Assembly: GCF_900102195.1 (NCBI RefSeq)
Contig: NZ_FNBE01000007.1
Coordinates: 79,271 to 143,270, forward strand
Length of the DNA: 64,000 nucleotides
Origin: Pseudonocardia oroxyli
GTDB lineage: Bacteria > Actinomycetota > Actinomycetes > Mycobacteriales > Pseudonocardiaceae
Direction of reading: 5' to 3'
Positions 28,639-37,573 of this stretch are shown piece by piece. Each line of letters opens with the position of its first letter. Position 1 is the first letter of the stretch. Both the position numbers and the translations under genes were made by a program. Below the pieces are notes generated by a model. That model saw nothing but the letters and a program-made list of their open reading frames with translations. It was not told where the DNA came from and searched no databases.

Positions 28639-29141
28639 GGGTGCAGCACCAGATCGGTGCGGCGCAGGCCCTCGATCTCCGACGGCGGCAGCGCGGCCAG
28701 CAGGTCGGCGACCCGGCCGTGCCCGGGCAGCACGGCCTCGGGGTCGAGATCCAGCCAGGGCACCAGGACGCTCGCCCGCTCGGGGGTGCCGGGGTGGGGC
28801 AGCAGCAGCTCCGGGTCGTCGCTGGTCACGGGGGTTCCGTCCGCGGAGACGGTGACCACGTCGACGTCGAGCGTCCGGGGACCCCAGCGCACCTCGCGGA
28901 CCCGTTCGGCGGCCTTCTCCAGCTCCTGCCCGCGGCGCAGCCACCCCCAGTGGTCGACGGCGGGGTCGTCGACCAGGAGGAGCGCGTTGAGGAAGTCCGG
29001 CTGCTCGACACCACCCCAGGCGGGGGTCTCGTAGACCGGGGACGCGGCGACGACCGCCGCCCCGAAGCCCTCGACGGCGAGCCGGAGGTACCCGAACCGG
29101 TCCCCGAGGTTCGAGCCGAGCGAGAGCACCGCGCGCGTCAC
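28635..29141 (-). CDS. folK: 6-hydroxymethyl-7,8-dihydropterin pyrophosphokinase
   Basis: HPPK transfers pyrophosphate from ATP to the pterin, preparing it for FolP. From GTG 29141 (GGAGGG upstream) the protein has 168 residues. Signatures are LSLGSNLGDR near the N-terminus, SPVYETPAWGG, and RWGPRTLDVDVV with the Mg-ligand aspartates. The in-frame stretch upstream to 29279 lacks family similarity. It is downstream of folB in the folate operon. Confidence 0.94.
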   Translation of the reverse strand: MTRAVLSLGSNLGDRFGYLRLAVEGFGAAVVAASPVYETPAWGGVEQPDFLNALLLVDDPAVDHWGWLRRGQELEKAAERVREVRWGPRTLDVDVVTVSADGTPVTSDDPELLLPHPGTPERASVLVPWLDLDPEAVLPGHGRVADLLAALPPSEIEGLRRTDLVLHP

Positions 29142-29217
29142 TCCGACCCTCCACCCCGGCGAACGGCGCGCTCGCTCACCAGGCCTGGGCACGCGCGCCG
29201 GTCGTCGGTGGGGGCGG

Positions 29218-29607
29218 TCATGCGGGGAGGATCCTGCCCCGCTCGCCGCGGCGGGAGCGCCGGGCCACCACCGCGACATCCGCGAAGTCCAGCGGGATCG
29301 GGGCGTGCGGCTTGTGCAGCGTGACCTCGACGGCCTGCACCCGCTCGTCCTTCATCACGGTGTCCGCGATCTCGGCGGACACCGTCTCGATCAGGTCCCG
29401 CGGCGGCCCCGCGACGATCGCGGCCACCATCTCGGCGAGCTCCCCGTAGTGCACGGTCTTGGTCAGGTCGTCCGTGGCCGCGGCCTCCGCCAGGTCGATC
29501 CACAGCCGGATGTCGACGACGAAGTCCTGGCCGTCCCGCTTCTCGTGCGCGAACACGCCGTGGTGGCCGCGCACCCGCAGCCCGGTCAGCTCGATCCGGT
29601 CCGTCAT
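29218..29607 (-). CDS. folB: Dihydroneopterin aldolase
   Basis: FolB splits dihydroneopterin into hydroxymethyl-dihydropterin and glycolaldehyde. The 129-residue protein carries the catalytic glutamate E22 in GVFAHEK and the catalytic lysine near residue 101 in [11 protein letters not shown], plus [10 protein letters not shown]. Its start overlaps the folP stop by 4 bp. It feeds FolK, the next gene. Confidence 0.95.
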   Translation of the reverse strand: MTDRIELTGLRVRGHHGVFAHEKRDGQDFVVDIRLWIDLAEAAATDDLTKTVHYGELAEMVAAIVAGPPRDLIETVSAEIADTVMKDERVQAVEVTLHKPHAPIPLDFADVAVVARRSRRGERGRILPA

Positions 29608-30464
29608 TGCTCTCCCGTCCGCGCGCGCGAGGAGCCCAGCCGGTACGCGGCGGCGACCGCGATGGCGTCCATCGTGGACTCGACGTCGTGCACCCGGACG
29701 CCCCAGGCGCCGTGCTCGGCGGCGATCGCGCTGATCGCCGCGGTGGCGCCGTCTCGCCCCGAGGGTGGACGCAGCGTGCCGTCCGATGCGGCGAGCAACT
29801 GCCCGAGGAACCGCTTGCGCGAGGCCCCGACCAGCACGGGGAACCCCAGCGCCAGCAACACGTCCAGCCTGCGCAGCAGCGCCCAGTTGTGCGCCGCGGT
29901 CTTGGCGAAGCCGATGCCCGGGTCGAGGATGATCCGACCGGGATCCACGCCCGCCATCACCGCGGCGTCCACCCGCTCGACGAGCTCGTGGCGGACCTCC
30001 CCGATGACGTCCTCATAGGAGGCCAGCTCCTGCATGCGGTCGCTGTGTCCGCGCCAGTGCATGAGGATCCACGGCACGCGCAGTGCCGCGACCGCGGCCG
30101 CCATGCGGGGGTCGGCGAGCCCGCCGGACACGTCGTTGACCACGGTCGCGCCGGCCTCCACGGCGGCCTCGGCGACCGAGGCGCGGGTGGTGTCGACGCT
30201 GACCCGGACGCCCTCGGCGACGAGGTCCCGGACCACCGGCAGGATGCGCTCCTGCTCGGTGGCCGCGTCGATCCGGGCCGCGCCGGGCCGCGTCGACTCG
30301 CCGCCGACGTCCACCAGGTCGGCCCCGGCGTCCCGCATGGCGACCCCGTGCGCGACGGCGTGCTCGCGGTCGACGTACCGGCCGCCGTCGGAGAACGAGT
30401 CGGGAGTGACGTTGAGGATGCCCAGCACCACGCACCGGCCCGGCTGCGGGACCGGGGCAGCCAT
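29604..30464 (-). CDS. folP: Dihydropteroate synthase
   Basis: FolP condenses the pterin pyrophosphate with p-aminobenzoate and is the sulfonamide target. Signatures are [16 protein letters not shown] near the N-terminus, [27 protein letters not shown] and GASRKRFLG, covering both substrate sites. ATG 30464 overlaps the folE stop by one base (TGATG); GTG 30467, one codon earlier, is equally possible and gives the GTGA overlap. Length is 286 or 287 residues. Confidence 0.96.
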   Translation of the reverse strand: MAAPVPQPGRCVVLGILNVTPDSFSDGGRYVDREHAVAHGVAMRDAGADLVDVGGESTRPGAARIDAATEQERILPVVRDLVAEGVRVSVDTTRASVAEAAVEAGATVVNDVSGGLADPRMAAAVAALRVPWILMHWRGHSDRMQELASYEDVIGEVRHELVERVDAAVMAGVDPGRIILDPGIGFAKTAAHNWALLRRLDVLLALGFPVLVGASRKRFLGQLLAASDGTLRPPSGRDGATAAISAIAAEHGAWGVRVHDVESTMDAIAVAAAYRLGSSRARTGEQ

Positions 30465-31072
30465 CACGACCCCCGGATCAGCGCGAGCGCCTCCGCGCGA
30501 GACGACGGGGAGGTCTCGAACATGCCCCGCACGGCGGAGGTGGTAGTGCGCGAGCCCGGCTTGCGGATCCCGCGCATGGCCATGCAGAGATGCTCGGCGT
30601 CGATCACCACGATCACCCCGCGCGGGTTCAGCTTCGCCACCAGCGCGTCCGCCACCTGCCCGGTGAGCCGCTCCTGGACCTGCGGGCGCTTGGCGTAGAG
30701 GTCGACGACGCGGGCCAGCTTGGACAGCCCGGTGACCTTCCCGTCCAACGACGGGATGTACCCGATGTGCGCCACCCCGTGGAACGGCACGAGGTGGTGC
30801 TCGCAGGTGGAATAGATCGGGATGTCCTTGACCATGACGAGCTCGCCGTGGCCCTCGTCGAACGTCTTCTCCAGGACCGCGGCCGGGTCCGTGTAGAGCC
30901 CGGCGAACAGCTCCTCGTAGGCCCGGGCGACCCGGCCCGGGGTGTCCCGGAGCCCCTCGCGGTCGGGGTCCTCCCCGATCGCGAGCAGCAGCTCGCGGAC
31001 GGCCGCCTCGGCGCGTGCGTGATCGACGCCCGTGGCGGTCACTCGACCGTTCACCGGTGTGCTGGTGGTCAG
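30464..31072 (-). CDS. folE: GTP cyclohydrolase I, proposed CTG start
   Basis: FolE opens GTP to dihydroneopterin triphosphate, the first folate step. Zinc/active-site motifs are [13 protein letters not shown] and [20 protein letters not shown] and [10 protein letters not shown] are typical. The proposed start is CTG 31072, overlapping the ftsH stop as CTGA, with GGGGAG ending 6 nt upstream. The resulting 19-residue lead before RAEAAVREL equals, from memory, the length in M. tuberculosis FolE. GTG 31054 is in frame but has no ribosome site. The CTG form has 202 residues. Confidence 0.95.
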   Translation of the reverse strand: MTTSTPVNGRVTATGVDHARAEAAVRELLLAIGEDPDREGLRDTPGRVARAYEELFAGLYTDPAAVLEKTFDEGHGELVMVKDIPIYSTCEHHLVPFHGVAHIGYIPSLDGKVTGLSKLARVVDLYAKRPQVQERLTGQVADALVAKLNPRGVIVVIDAEHLCMAMRGIRKPGSRTTTSAVRGMFETSPSSRAEALALIRGS

Positions 31073-33435
31073 CGCGTGCTCCCCAAGTCGGGCCCCTGCT
31101 CCGGGTTCTCCGGCGTGGGTCGTGGTGCGGGCGTGTCGTAGGGCCGGGGGCCCGGCTCCGACGGGTCGGTGCCCTGCTGCGGCGGGGCCCAGTTCGGCGG
31201 CGGCCAGGTCTGCCCGGCGGGCGTGGTCGCGGGCCGCCAGTCCGGCGGGGCGCCGTAGTTCGGCGCGACCGCGTTCGGGGGCAGCCGGTTGCCGTTGCCG
31301 TTCCCGTTCGCCGGGGCGGCGTGCGCGCCGTTGCCGTTCCCGTTCGCCGGGGCGTGCTGCTCGGCGGGGAACCCGCCGGGGTAGCCGCCGTTCGGGCCGG
31401 GCGACGGCAGGGGACCGGGGCCGCCGTTCGGACCCGGCGCCGGGACGTCTCCGCCCCCGCCGCCCGGGTACGAGCTGACCGGGACCGGCTCGCGCTCGGT
31501 CTCCGGCGGCCACGCCTCGCCGCGCTCGCGGGCGAGCTCGCCCTTCGTCTTGATCGGCGGCTTGTCGCTCGGGGTGCGCTCACCGAAGTCGTTGAACGCG
31601 GTGATCCGGGGCCGCTTCTCCACCGAGCCGAAGATCCGCTCCAGGTCCTTGCGGGTGAGCGTCTCCTTGTCCAGCAGCTCCACCACCAGGTCGTCCAGCA
31701 CGTCCCGGTAGGTGTTGAGGATCTCCCACGCCTCGGTGTGGGCCGCCTCGATGAGCTTGCGGACCTCCTCGTCGATCTCGTGGGCGACCTCGAGCGAGTA
31801 GTCCGCCTGGTTGCCCATCGAGCGACCCAGGAAGGGGTCGCCCTGCTCGCGGCCGTAGCGGACCGCGCCGAGCTTGGCGCTCATGCCGTACTCGGTGACC
31901 ATCGCGCGAGCGATCTTGGTGGCCTGGTCGATGTCGGAGGACGCGCCCGTGGTGGGCTCGTGGAACACCAGCTCCTCGGCGCTGCGCCCGCCCATGGCGA
32001 ACACCAGCCTGCCGATCATCTCCGAGCGCGTCATCAGGCCCTTGTCGTCCTCCGGGACGACGAGGGCGTGCCCGCCGGTGCGGCCGCGCGGCAGGATCGT
32101 GAGCTTGTAGACCGGCTCCAGGTCCGGCATCGCCCACGCGGCCAGCGCGTGTCCGCCCTCGTGGTAGGCGGTGATCTTCTTCTCCTGCTCGGAGATGATC
32201 TTGCCCTTGCGCCGCGGGCCCCCGACCACGCGGTCGACGGACTCCTCGAGCGCGGCGCCGTTGATCAGCGAGCCGTTCTCCCGCGCGGTGAGCAGCGCGG
32301 CCTCGTTGATCACGTTCGCCAGGTCCGCACCCGACATCCCGACGGTGCGCTTGGCGAGGGCGTCGAAGTCGACGTCGTTCGCGAAGGGCTTGCCCTTGCT
32401 GTGCACCTGCAGGATCTGGCGGCGGCCCGCGAGGTCCGGGGCGCCGACGGGGATCTGCCGGTCGAAGCGGCCGGGACGCAGCAGCGCCGGGTCCAGGATG
32501 TCCGGACGGTTGGTGGCCGCGATCAGGATGATTCCGCCACGCGCGTCGAACCCGTCCATCTCGACGAGCAGCTGGTTGAGCGTCTGCTCCCGCTCGTCGT
32601 GCCCGCCGCCGAGGCCCGCCCCGCGCTGGCGGCCGACCGCGTCGATCTCGTCCACGAAGATGATGCAGGGGGAGTTCTGCTTGGCCTGCTCGAACAGGTC
32701 CCGCACGCGCGAGGCGCCGACACCGACGAACATCTCGACGAAGTCCGAGCCGGAGATCGTGTAGAACGGCACGCCCGCCTCGCCCGCGACCGCGCGCGCG
32801 AGCAGCGTCTTCCCGGTGCCGGGCGGGCCGTAGAGCAGCACGCCCTTGGGGATCTTGGCCCCGAGCGCCTGGTAGCGGCCCGGGTTCTGCAGGAAGTCCT
32901 TGATCTCGTACAGCTCTTCGACGGCCTCGTCCGCACCCGCCACGTCGGCGAACGTGGTCTTCGGCATGTCCTTGTTGAGCTGCTTGGCCTTCGACTTGCC
33001 GAAGGACATGACCCGGTTCCCGCCGCCCTGGGCGTTGTTCATCATCCAGAACAGGACGAGGAGCACCAGGCCGAGCGGGATCAGGTAGATCAACATCGTG
33101 GTCAGGAACGAGTCCTGGCGCACCACGGTGTTGTAGGTGGGGACGCCCGCCTCCTGCAGATCCGTGAGGATCGCGTTCGAGGACGACGCGGGGTACTGGG
33201 TCAGGATCTTGGTGCTGCCGTCGACCGGGTTGGTCAGCTCGAGCCGCAGGCGCTGCTCGCGGTCCTCGATCGTGGCGCTCGCCACGTTCCGGGCGTCGAT
33301 CTGGGCGATGGCCGTCGACGTGGGGACCTGGGCGTAGCCGCGGGTGTCGTCGAAGAGCACGGAGAACCCGAAGTAGACCAGGACCACGACGAGGATCCAG
33401 ATCAAGGGGTTACGGAGCAGGCGCTTGCGGTCCAT
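31069..33435 (-). CDS. ftsH: ATP-dependent zinc metalloprotease FtsH
   Basis: FtsH degrades membrane and short-lived cytosolic proteins. The 788-residue protein has an N-terminal helix ([19 protein letters not shown]), an extracytoplasmic domain, a second helix ([19 protein letters not shown]), the AAA domain with [23 protein letters not shown] and the second region of homology, then the zinc site HEGGH with the later Asp ligand. From about residue 640 a disordered Pro/Gly/Asn-rich tail follows with NGNGNG runs. It is the first gene of the ftsH-folE-folP-folB-folK operon. Its stop overlaps the proposed folE CTG start. Confidence 0.97.
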   Translation of the reverse strand: MDRKRLLRNPLIWILVVVLVYFGFSVLFDDTRGYAQVPTSTAIAQIDARNVASATIEDREQRLRLELTNPVDGSTKILTQYPASSSNAILTDLQEAGVPTYNTVVRQDSFLTTMLIYLIPLGLVLLVLFWMMNNAQGGGNRVMSFGKSKAKQLNKDMPKTTFADVAGADEAVEELYEIKDFLQNPGRYQALGAKIPKGVLLYGPPGTGKTLLARAVAGEAGVPFYTISGSDFVEMFVGVGASRVRDLFEQAKQNSPCIIFVDEIDAVGRQRGAGLGGGHDEREQTLNQLLVEMDGFDARGGIILIAATNRPDILDPALLRPGRFDRQIPVGAPDLAGRRQILQVHSKGKPFANDVDFDALAKRTVGMSGADLANVINEAALLTARENGSLINGAALEESVDRVVGGPRRKGKIISEQEKKITAYHEGGHALAAWAMPDLEPVYKLTILPRGRTGGHALVVPEDDKGLMTRSEMIGRLVFAMGGRSAEELVFHEPTTGASSDIDQATKIARAMVTEYGMSAKLGAVRYGREQGDPFLGRSMGNQADYSLEVAHEIDEEVRKLIEAAHTEAWEILNTYRDVLDDLVVELLDKETLTRKDLERIFGSVEKRPRITAFNDFGERTPSDKPPIKTKGELARERGEAWPPETEREPVPVSSYPGGGGGDVPAPGPNGGPGPLPSPGPNGGYPGGFPAEQHAPANGNGNGAHAAPANGNGNGNRLPPNAVAPNYGAPPDWRPATTPAGQTWPPPNWAPPQQGTDPSEPGPRPYDTPAPRPTPENPEQGPDLGSTR

Positions 33436-33761
33436 GCAGCTTCGGCCTGGTGGCCTTCACCTTCCCGAGATGTGCTTCGCCGGTACCCGCGCGGGCGGCG
33501 ACGCGCCGACCGGCCTGATCCGCCAGGATAGCCGCCGCGGGCCGGTGCTGCGCCACCGTGCCCTGCGGAGGGGTACGCCCAGCTCAACGTGCGCCTCGCG
33601 CGCCCGGTTCCCGGGCCGCCTCACGATCCGGTCTCGGGCCCGCACCGAACCGGTGACCCGGCTCGAACCCCGGGGGGCGGGGATGGTGAGGTAACCCCGG
33701 GCAGGGGTGCGTCGTTGGTCACGCGGCGACTTGCCGGCGATTTCTCGGGGGTGGGGTCCGG
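33436..33761. promoter_or_regulatory. Divergent intergenic region, ftsH/secreted protease
   Basis: This 326-bp gap holds no convincing gene. It must contain the ftsH-fol operon promoter; a TATCCT element on the minus strand at 33530-33525 is a candidate -10 without a good -35. Several short GC palindromes (for example around CCGGTTCCCGGG) are present. No clear promoter was found for the plus-strand protease gene. Confidence 0.4.
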
Positions 33762-34697
33762 ATGCGTATCCGGTCGAGGCGCGGCGCGCTCGCCGCGGCG
33801 GCGACGGTGGCGGCCCTGGCCGCGGTGGTGGTCGTCGTGCCCTCGACCGCGAGCGCCCGACCGGCGCCCGCCGCGGTTCCGGCCGCCGCGCCGGCCCCCG
33901 TCTGGGCACCCCGCGAGACGGCCGGGGTGACGCCCGGGGTGCAGACGATCACCCAGGGCGGCGGCTCCTGCACCGGGAACTTCGTGTTCCGCGGCGACGG
34001 GGGGACCCTCTACCTCGGGCAGGCCGCGCACTGCGCGGGCACCGGTGCGGAGACCGAGACGGACGGCTGCAACTCCTCGACGATGCCGCTCGGCACGCCG
34101 GTCACGGTCCGCGGCGCGCACGGCTACACGACGACCGGGCGGATGGTCTACAGCTCCTGGGTGACCATGCAGCAGCGCGCCGAGACCGACCCGGTGGTCT
34201 GCGGCTACAACGACTTCGCCCTCGTCGAGCTGCCCGCGGACACCGCCGCCACCACGAACCCCACGGTCCCGTTCTTCGGCGGACCGACCGGGGTGAACAC
34301 CACCGGGCTGCCGCTGGGCGCGCAGGCCTTCAGCTACGGCAACTCGCCGACCCGGGCCGGGATCGCCGCGCTGACCCCGAAGGCGGGCGTGAGCGCCGGG
34401 GACGTCGCCGACGGGTGGCAGCACCAGGTCTACACGGTCAACCCGGGCATCCCGGGGGACTCGGGCAGCGCGTTCCTCGACGCCTCGGGGCGGGCGCTGG
34501 GTCTGCTCTCCACCCTGAACCTGGCACCGCTGCCGGTCAGCAACGGGGTGACGGACCTGGCCCGGTCGCTGGCCTACGCCAACGCGCACAGTGGCCTGGG
34601 GCCGGTCGGGCTGGTCGACGGCACCGCGCCGTTCACCCCCACGCCGCCGGGCGTGGACCCGCAGGAGATCGCGCCGCCCGCGGGGCCACCCGTCTGA
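33762..34697 (+). CDS. Secreted trypsin-like serine protease
   Basis: The 311-residue protein has a signal peptide (basic N-terminus, hydrophobic core about 10-28, likely cleavage after A30 or A32). The catalytic triad is visible: H90 in GQAAHC, D151 in YNDFAL and S234 in PGDSGSAF. Cysteine pairs C70/C91 and C103/C147 could form disulfides. It resembles actinomycete S1-family proteases of unknown substrate. A Pro-rich C-terminus (TPTPPGVDP) ends in PPAGPPV, and the stop TGA is the first triplet of the 14-nt minisatellite. Confidence 0.88.
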   Translation: MRIRSRRGALAAAATVAALAAVVVVVPSTASARPAPAAVPAAAPAPVWAPRETAGVTPGVQTITQGGGSCTGNFVFRGDGGTLYLGQAAHCAGTGAETETDGCNSSTMPLGTPVTVRGAHGYTTTGRMVYSSWVTMQQRAETDPVVCGYNDFALVELPADTAATTNPTVPFFGGPTGVNTTGLPLGAQAFSYGNSPTRAGIAALTPKAGVSAGDVADGWQHQVYTVNPGIPGDSGSAFLDASGRALGLLSTLNLAPLPVSNGVTDLARSLAYANAHSGLGPVGLVDGTAPFTPTPPGVDPQEIAPPAGPPV

Positions 34698-34856
34698 CGC
34701 TCGGGCTCTGACGCTCGGGCTCTGACGCTCGGGCTCTGACGCTCGGGCTCTGACGCTCGGGCTCTGACGCTCGGGCTCTGACGCTCGGGCTCTGACGCTC
34801 GGGCTCTGACGCTCGGGCTCTGACGCTCGGGCTCTGACGCTCGGGCTCTGACGCTC
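34695..34856. repeat. 14-nt minisatellite, 11 full copies plus a partial
   Basis: TGACGCTCGGGCTC is repeated head to tail without any visible variation from 34695 to 34848, followed by TGACGCTC (34849-34856). The first TGA is the stop codon of the secreted protease. Perfect identity of copies implies recent expansion. Confidence 0.97.
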
Positions 34857-34863
34857 TGACCGT

Positions 34864-34916
34864 GACGCTTGGGCGTCCCAAGCGTCGCTCCGCGGTGCTT
34901 GGGCGTCCCAAGCGTC
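34864..34916. terminator. Two tandem hairpins downstream of hpt
   Basis: Hairpin 1 (34864-34886) is GACGCTTGGG-CGT-CCCAAGCGTC, a perfect 10-bp stem. Hairpin 2 (34894-34916) repeats GCTTGGG-CGT-CCCAAGC with flanking pairs. They lie 26-78 bp beyond the hpt stop and between convergent genes. They share the TGACGCT motif with the adjacent minisatellite, which may have arisen from them. Confidence 0.8.
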
Positions 34917-34941
34917 ACGGCGTCTCCAGCGTCAGGGCCCC

Positions 34942-35487
34942 TCAGGCGTAGACCTTCGGGTCCAGCGTGCCGATGTAGGGCAGGTCGCGGTAGCGCTCGG
35001 CGTAGTCCAGCCCGTAGCCGACCACGAACTCGTTCGGGATGTCGAAGCCCACGTACTTCACCGGGACGTCGACCTTCACCGCGTCGGGCTTGCGGAGCAG
35101 CGTCACGACCTCCAGCGACGCCGGGCCACGCGACTCCAGGTTCTTCAGCAGCCAGGACAGCGTCAGACCGGAGTCGATGATGTCCTCGACGATCAGGACG
35201 TGCCGCCCGGCGATGTCCCGGTCGAGGTCCTTGAGGATCCGCACGACGCCGCTCGAGGACGTGGCCGACCCGTACGAGCTGACCGCCATGAACTCCAGCT
35301 GGACCGGGACCGGCATGGCGCGCGCGAAGTCCGTCATGAACATGACCGCGCCCTTGAGCACCCCGACCAGCAGGACGTCACCGTCGACGGCGGCGTAGTC
35401 CTTCGCGACCTGCTCGGCGAGCTCCGTGGTCTTGTCGTCGATCTGTTGTTCGGTGATCAAGACGGACGCGATGTCCCCGTCGTACAC
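34942..35487 (-). CDS. hpt: Hypoxanthine(-guanine) phosphoribosyltransferase
   Basis: Hpt salvages hypoxanthine and guanine with PRPP. GTG 35487 with GAGAGGG upstream gives 181 residues. The PRPP-binding motif is [30 protein letters not shown] and [23 protein letters not shown] are HGPRT signatures. It lies 14 bp after tilS, the conserved tilS-hpt order that precedes ftsH in many Gram-positives. Here, as in mycobacteria, it is separated from ftsH. Confidence 0.95.
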   Translation of the reverse strand: MYDGDIASVLITEQQIDDKTTELAEQVAKDYAAVDGDVLLVGVLKGAVMFMTDFARAMPVPVQLEFMAVSSYGSATSSSGVVRILKDLDRDIAGRHVLIVEDIIDSGLTLSWLLKNLESRGPASLEVVTLLRKPDAVKVDVPVKYVGFDIPNEFVVGYGLDYAERYRDLPYIGTLDPKVYA

Positions 35488-35501
35488 GGATGACCCTCTC
35501 G

Positions 35502-36449
35502 CTAGCCGAACCGTTGCACCGAGAGCCTGCCATCTCGCCGCACGAGGTCCAACCCGCCGGGCAGCCTCGGCCCGCCCTGCCCGCGCCACTCGCCGACCAG
35601 CGCGTCGGCCGACCGCAGGTGGGCGTCGGTCAGGGCCGTGACGCCGACGTCACAGAGCCAGTCGCGCAGCACCCGTCGCCGGACCGCGGCGGGAGCGTCG
35701 CGCAGCACGGCGACGTCGAGGCCCGCCGGGGACTCCGCCTCGTCCCGCAGGCGCGCGGCCCAGGCCGAGAGCGCCTCGTCGTCCTCCCGCAGCTGGGCCG
35801 CGGTGCGGGCGAGCGCCTCCGTCGCCCCCGGGAGGACGTCCTCCACGAGCGGCAGGACCTCGGCCCGCAGCCGGACGCGGGTGAACCGGGGATCGACGTT
35901 GTGCGGGTCGGACCAGGGCTCGAGATCGCCGCAGGCCGCGTGCACCACGGCTCGGCGCAGGCCGAGCAGCGGCCGCAGCCACGGCTCGTCCCACTCGCGC
36001 ATGCCCGCGATCGACCGGGCCCCCGAGCCGCGGCCGAGCCCGAGGAGCACGGTCTCCGCCTGGTCGTCGAGGGTGTGGCCGAGCAGCACGGGCGAACCGG
36101 GCCGGACCGCCCGCAGCGCCGCGTACCGCGCCCGCCGCGCCGCGGCCTCCAGGCCCCCGCTCCCGGTGACGACGACGGGGTGCACCTCGGCGGCGACGCC
36201 CCGCTCCCGCAGCCGGGTGGCGAGCGCCTGCGAGCGCTCGGCCGAGCCGGGTTGCAACCCGTGGTCGACGATCGCCGCCACCGTGTCCGCCCGCACGGCG
36301 TGCGCGGCGAGCAGCAGCGCCAGCGAGTCCGGCCCGCCGGAACACCCGACGACGGGCGCGCCCCGCAGCGGGACCCGCGCGAGCGCGTCCGCCACCACCC
36401 GCCGCACTGTGGCTCCACACTGCGCGGAACCGGCCCGCCCAGCGGTCAT
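35502..36449 (-). CDS. tilS: tRNA(Ile)-lysidine synthetase
   Basis: TilS makes lysidine at the wobble C of the tRNA-Ile that reads AUA. The PP-loop ATPase motif is SGGPDS (37-42), followed by [34 protein letters not shown] and RPLLGLRR; a C-terminal domain is present. ATG 36449 gives 315 residues but lies within a short tandem repeat. GTG 36407 (15th codon) would start at VRRVVADAL, closer to the usual N-terminus, so the start is uncertain. Confidence 0.93.
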   Translation of the reverse strand: MTAGRAGSAQCGATVRRVVADALARVPLRGAPVVGCSGGPDSLALLLAAHAVRADTVAAIVDHGLQPGSAERSQALATRLRERGVAAEVHPVVVTGSGGLEAAARRARYAALRAVRPGSPVLLGHTLDDQAETVLLGLGRGSGARSIAGMREWDEPWLRPLLGLRRAVVHAACGDLEPWSDPHNVDPRFTRVRLRAEVLPLVEDVLPGATEALARTAAQLREDDEALSAWAARLRDEAESPAGLDVAVLRDAPAAVRRRVLRDWLCDVGVTALTDAHLRSADALVGEWRGQGGPRLPGGLDLVRRDGRLSVQRFG

Positions 36450-36502
36450 CGTGGCTCCACGATGCGCGACAACAGCCTGCTCAGCGGCCAGTGTGGCTCC
36501 AT
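36409..36502. repeat. Three 42-nt-spaced GTGGCTCCAC hairpin repeats
   Basis: GTGGCTCCA(C/T) occurs at 36409, 36451 and 36493, exactly 42 nt apart. Copy 1 reads TGTGG-CT-CCACA and copy 2 CGTGG-CT-CCACG, so the outer pair varies in a compensatory way; copy 3 is looser. The array covers the tilS start and the gap to the next gene. Confidence 0.65.
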
Positions 36503-36516
36503 GGTGCGGGCGTCGG

Positions 36517-37572
36517 TCAGGGGACTCGGGCCAGCCAGGTCTCGGGGGCCGCCAGCTCCGCGCGCGTGGGGAGGGTGTCGGGGCTCTGCCAGACGGCGTT
36601 GAAACCCGCCATGCCCACCTCGTCGACGACCCGCTTCGTGAACGCCGAGCCGACCGCGTACTGCTTGACCTTGGCCTCCACCCCGAGCAGCGCGCGCAAC
36701 ACCCGGTCGATCAACCCGCCGCCGCGACGACGCGCGGTGAACCGCGTGCGGATCGTCGCGACGCTGGGCACCACCTCGGGGCCCGCCGCGTCCATGACGT
36801 GGTCCGCGTGGCCCTCCAGCAGCGTGGTCAGCGCGAGCAGCCGGTCCAGCGCGGCCTTCTGCTCCGGGCCCTGCAGCAGCTCCACCAGCGCCAGCGAGTC
36901 GCCGCGGGACTCCTTGAGCGCCTTCACCGCCTCCGGGAGCCGCTCGAGCATCGCCCCGCCGTCCCGGGTGCTGATCGACAGGAAGTGCGAGACCTCGGCC
37001 GCGAAGTGCTCGCGCAGCCAGGGCACGGCGGTGAACTGCAGCCGGTGGGTGGCCTCGTGCAGGCAGACCCAGAGGCCGAAGTCCTCGCTGGGGACGTCGA
37101 GCGCCTGCTGGGCGGCGTAGATGTTCGGGGCGACGAGCAGCAGCCTGCCCTCGCGGTCCGGCCCGCCGAACGGGTCGTACTGGCCGAGCACGCGGGCCCC
37201 CACGAAGGCGAGGACCCCGCCGATCTGCAGAGCGGCGGTGGTCGAGGTGACCGCCCGCGCGGCCTTCGCCGTGCTCGGCAGCTGCGCGCCCGCCGTCAGC
37301 TCCGCCATGCCGTCGATCGCGGCCGCCGCCCAGGCGGGGCGGTCCACGACGTCCGCGGGCAGCAGCGGCAGCCCCTCGCCGAGGCCCGTGACGGCGCGGA
37401 CGTGCCCTTCGGCGACCGCGGCGTCCGCACGCAGCCGCTCCACCAGCTCCGTCGCCACCGCGGCGGTGACCGGCGGCCCCGCAGGCACGAGCCGGGCCGC
37501 CGTGCGGCGGGCCAGCCCCCAGTTGACCGGGAGTCCGGACGAGGTGTCGGTCGCGAGCGTCACCTCCGCCAC
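36517..37572 (-). CDS. Zincin-like metalloprotease-fold protein (Rv3626c-like)
   Basis: The 351-residue protein belongs to the actinobacterial family annotated DUF2342 or 'coenzyme F420 biosynthesis-associated'. It carries a metzincin-type HEATH at 172-176 (H-E-x-x-H) in VCLHEATHRLQF, followed by a second conserved region VSHFL. A hydrophobic, Ala-rich N-terminal half contains VNWGLARRTAARL. No signal peptide is seen. The gene lies immediately upstream of tilS and directly after dacB (1-bp gap), as in mycobacteria. Its substrate is unknown, and the F420 link rests only on phylogenetic association. Confidence 0.85.
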   Translation of the reverse strand: MAEVTLATDTSSGLPVNWGLARRTAARLVPAGPPVTAAVATELVERLRADAAVAEGHVRAVTGLGEGLPLLPADVVDRPAWAAAAIDGMAELTAGAQLPSTAKAARAVTSTTAALQIGGVLAFVGARVLGQYDPFGGPDREGRLLLVAPNIYAAQQALDVPSEDFGLWVCLHEATHRLQFTAVPWLREHFAAEVSHFLSISTRDGGAMLERLPEAVKALKESRGDSLALVELLQGPEQKAALDRLLALTTLLEGHADHVMDAAGPEVVPSVATIRTRFTARRRGGGLIDRVLRALLGVEAKVKQYAVGSAFTKRVVDEVGMAGFNAVWQSPDTLPTRAELAAPETWLARVP

Positions 37573-37573
37573 G

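Noticed and set aside
34574..34918. Minus-strand frame encoding repeated SEPERQSPSVRA units
   Set aside because: It is a translation of the 14-nt minisatellite (42 nt = 14 residues). There is no start signal, and it overlaps the protease end and the hpt terminators.
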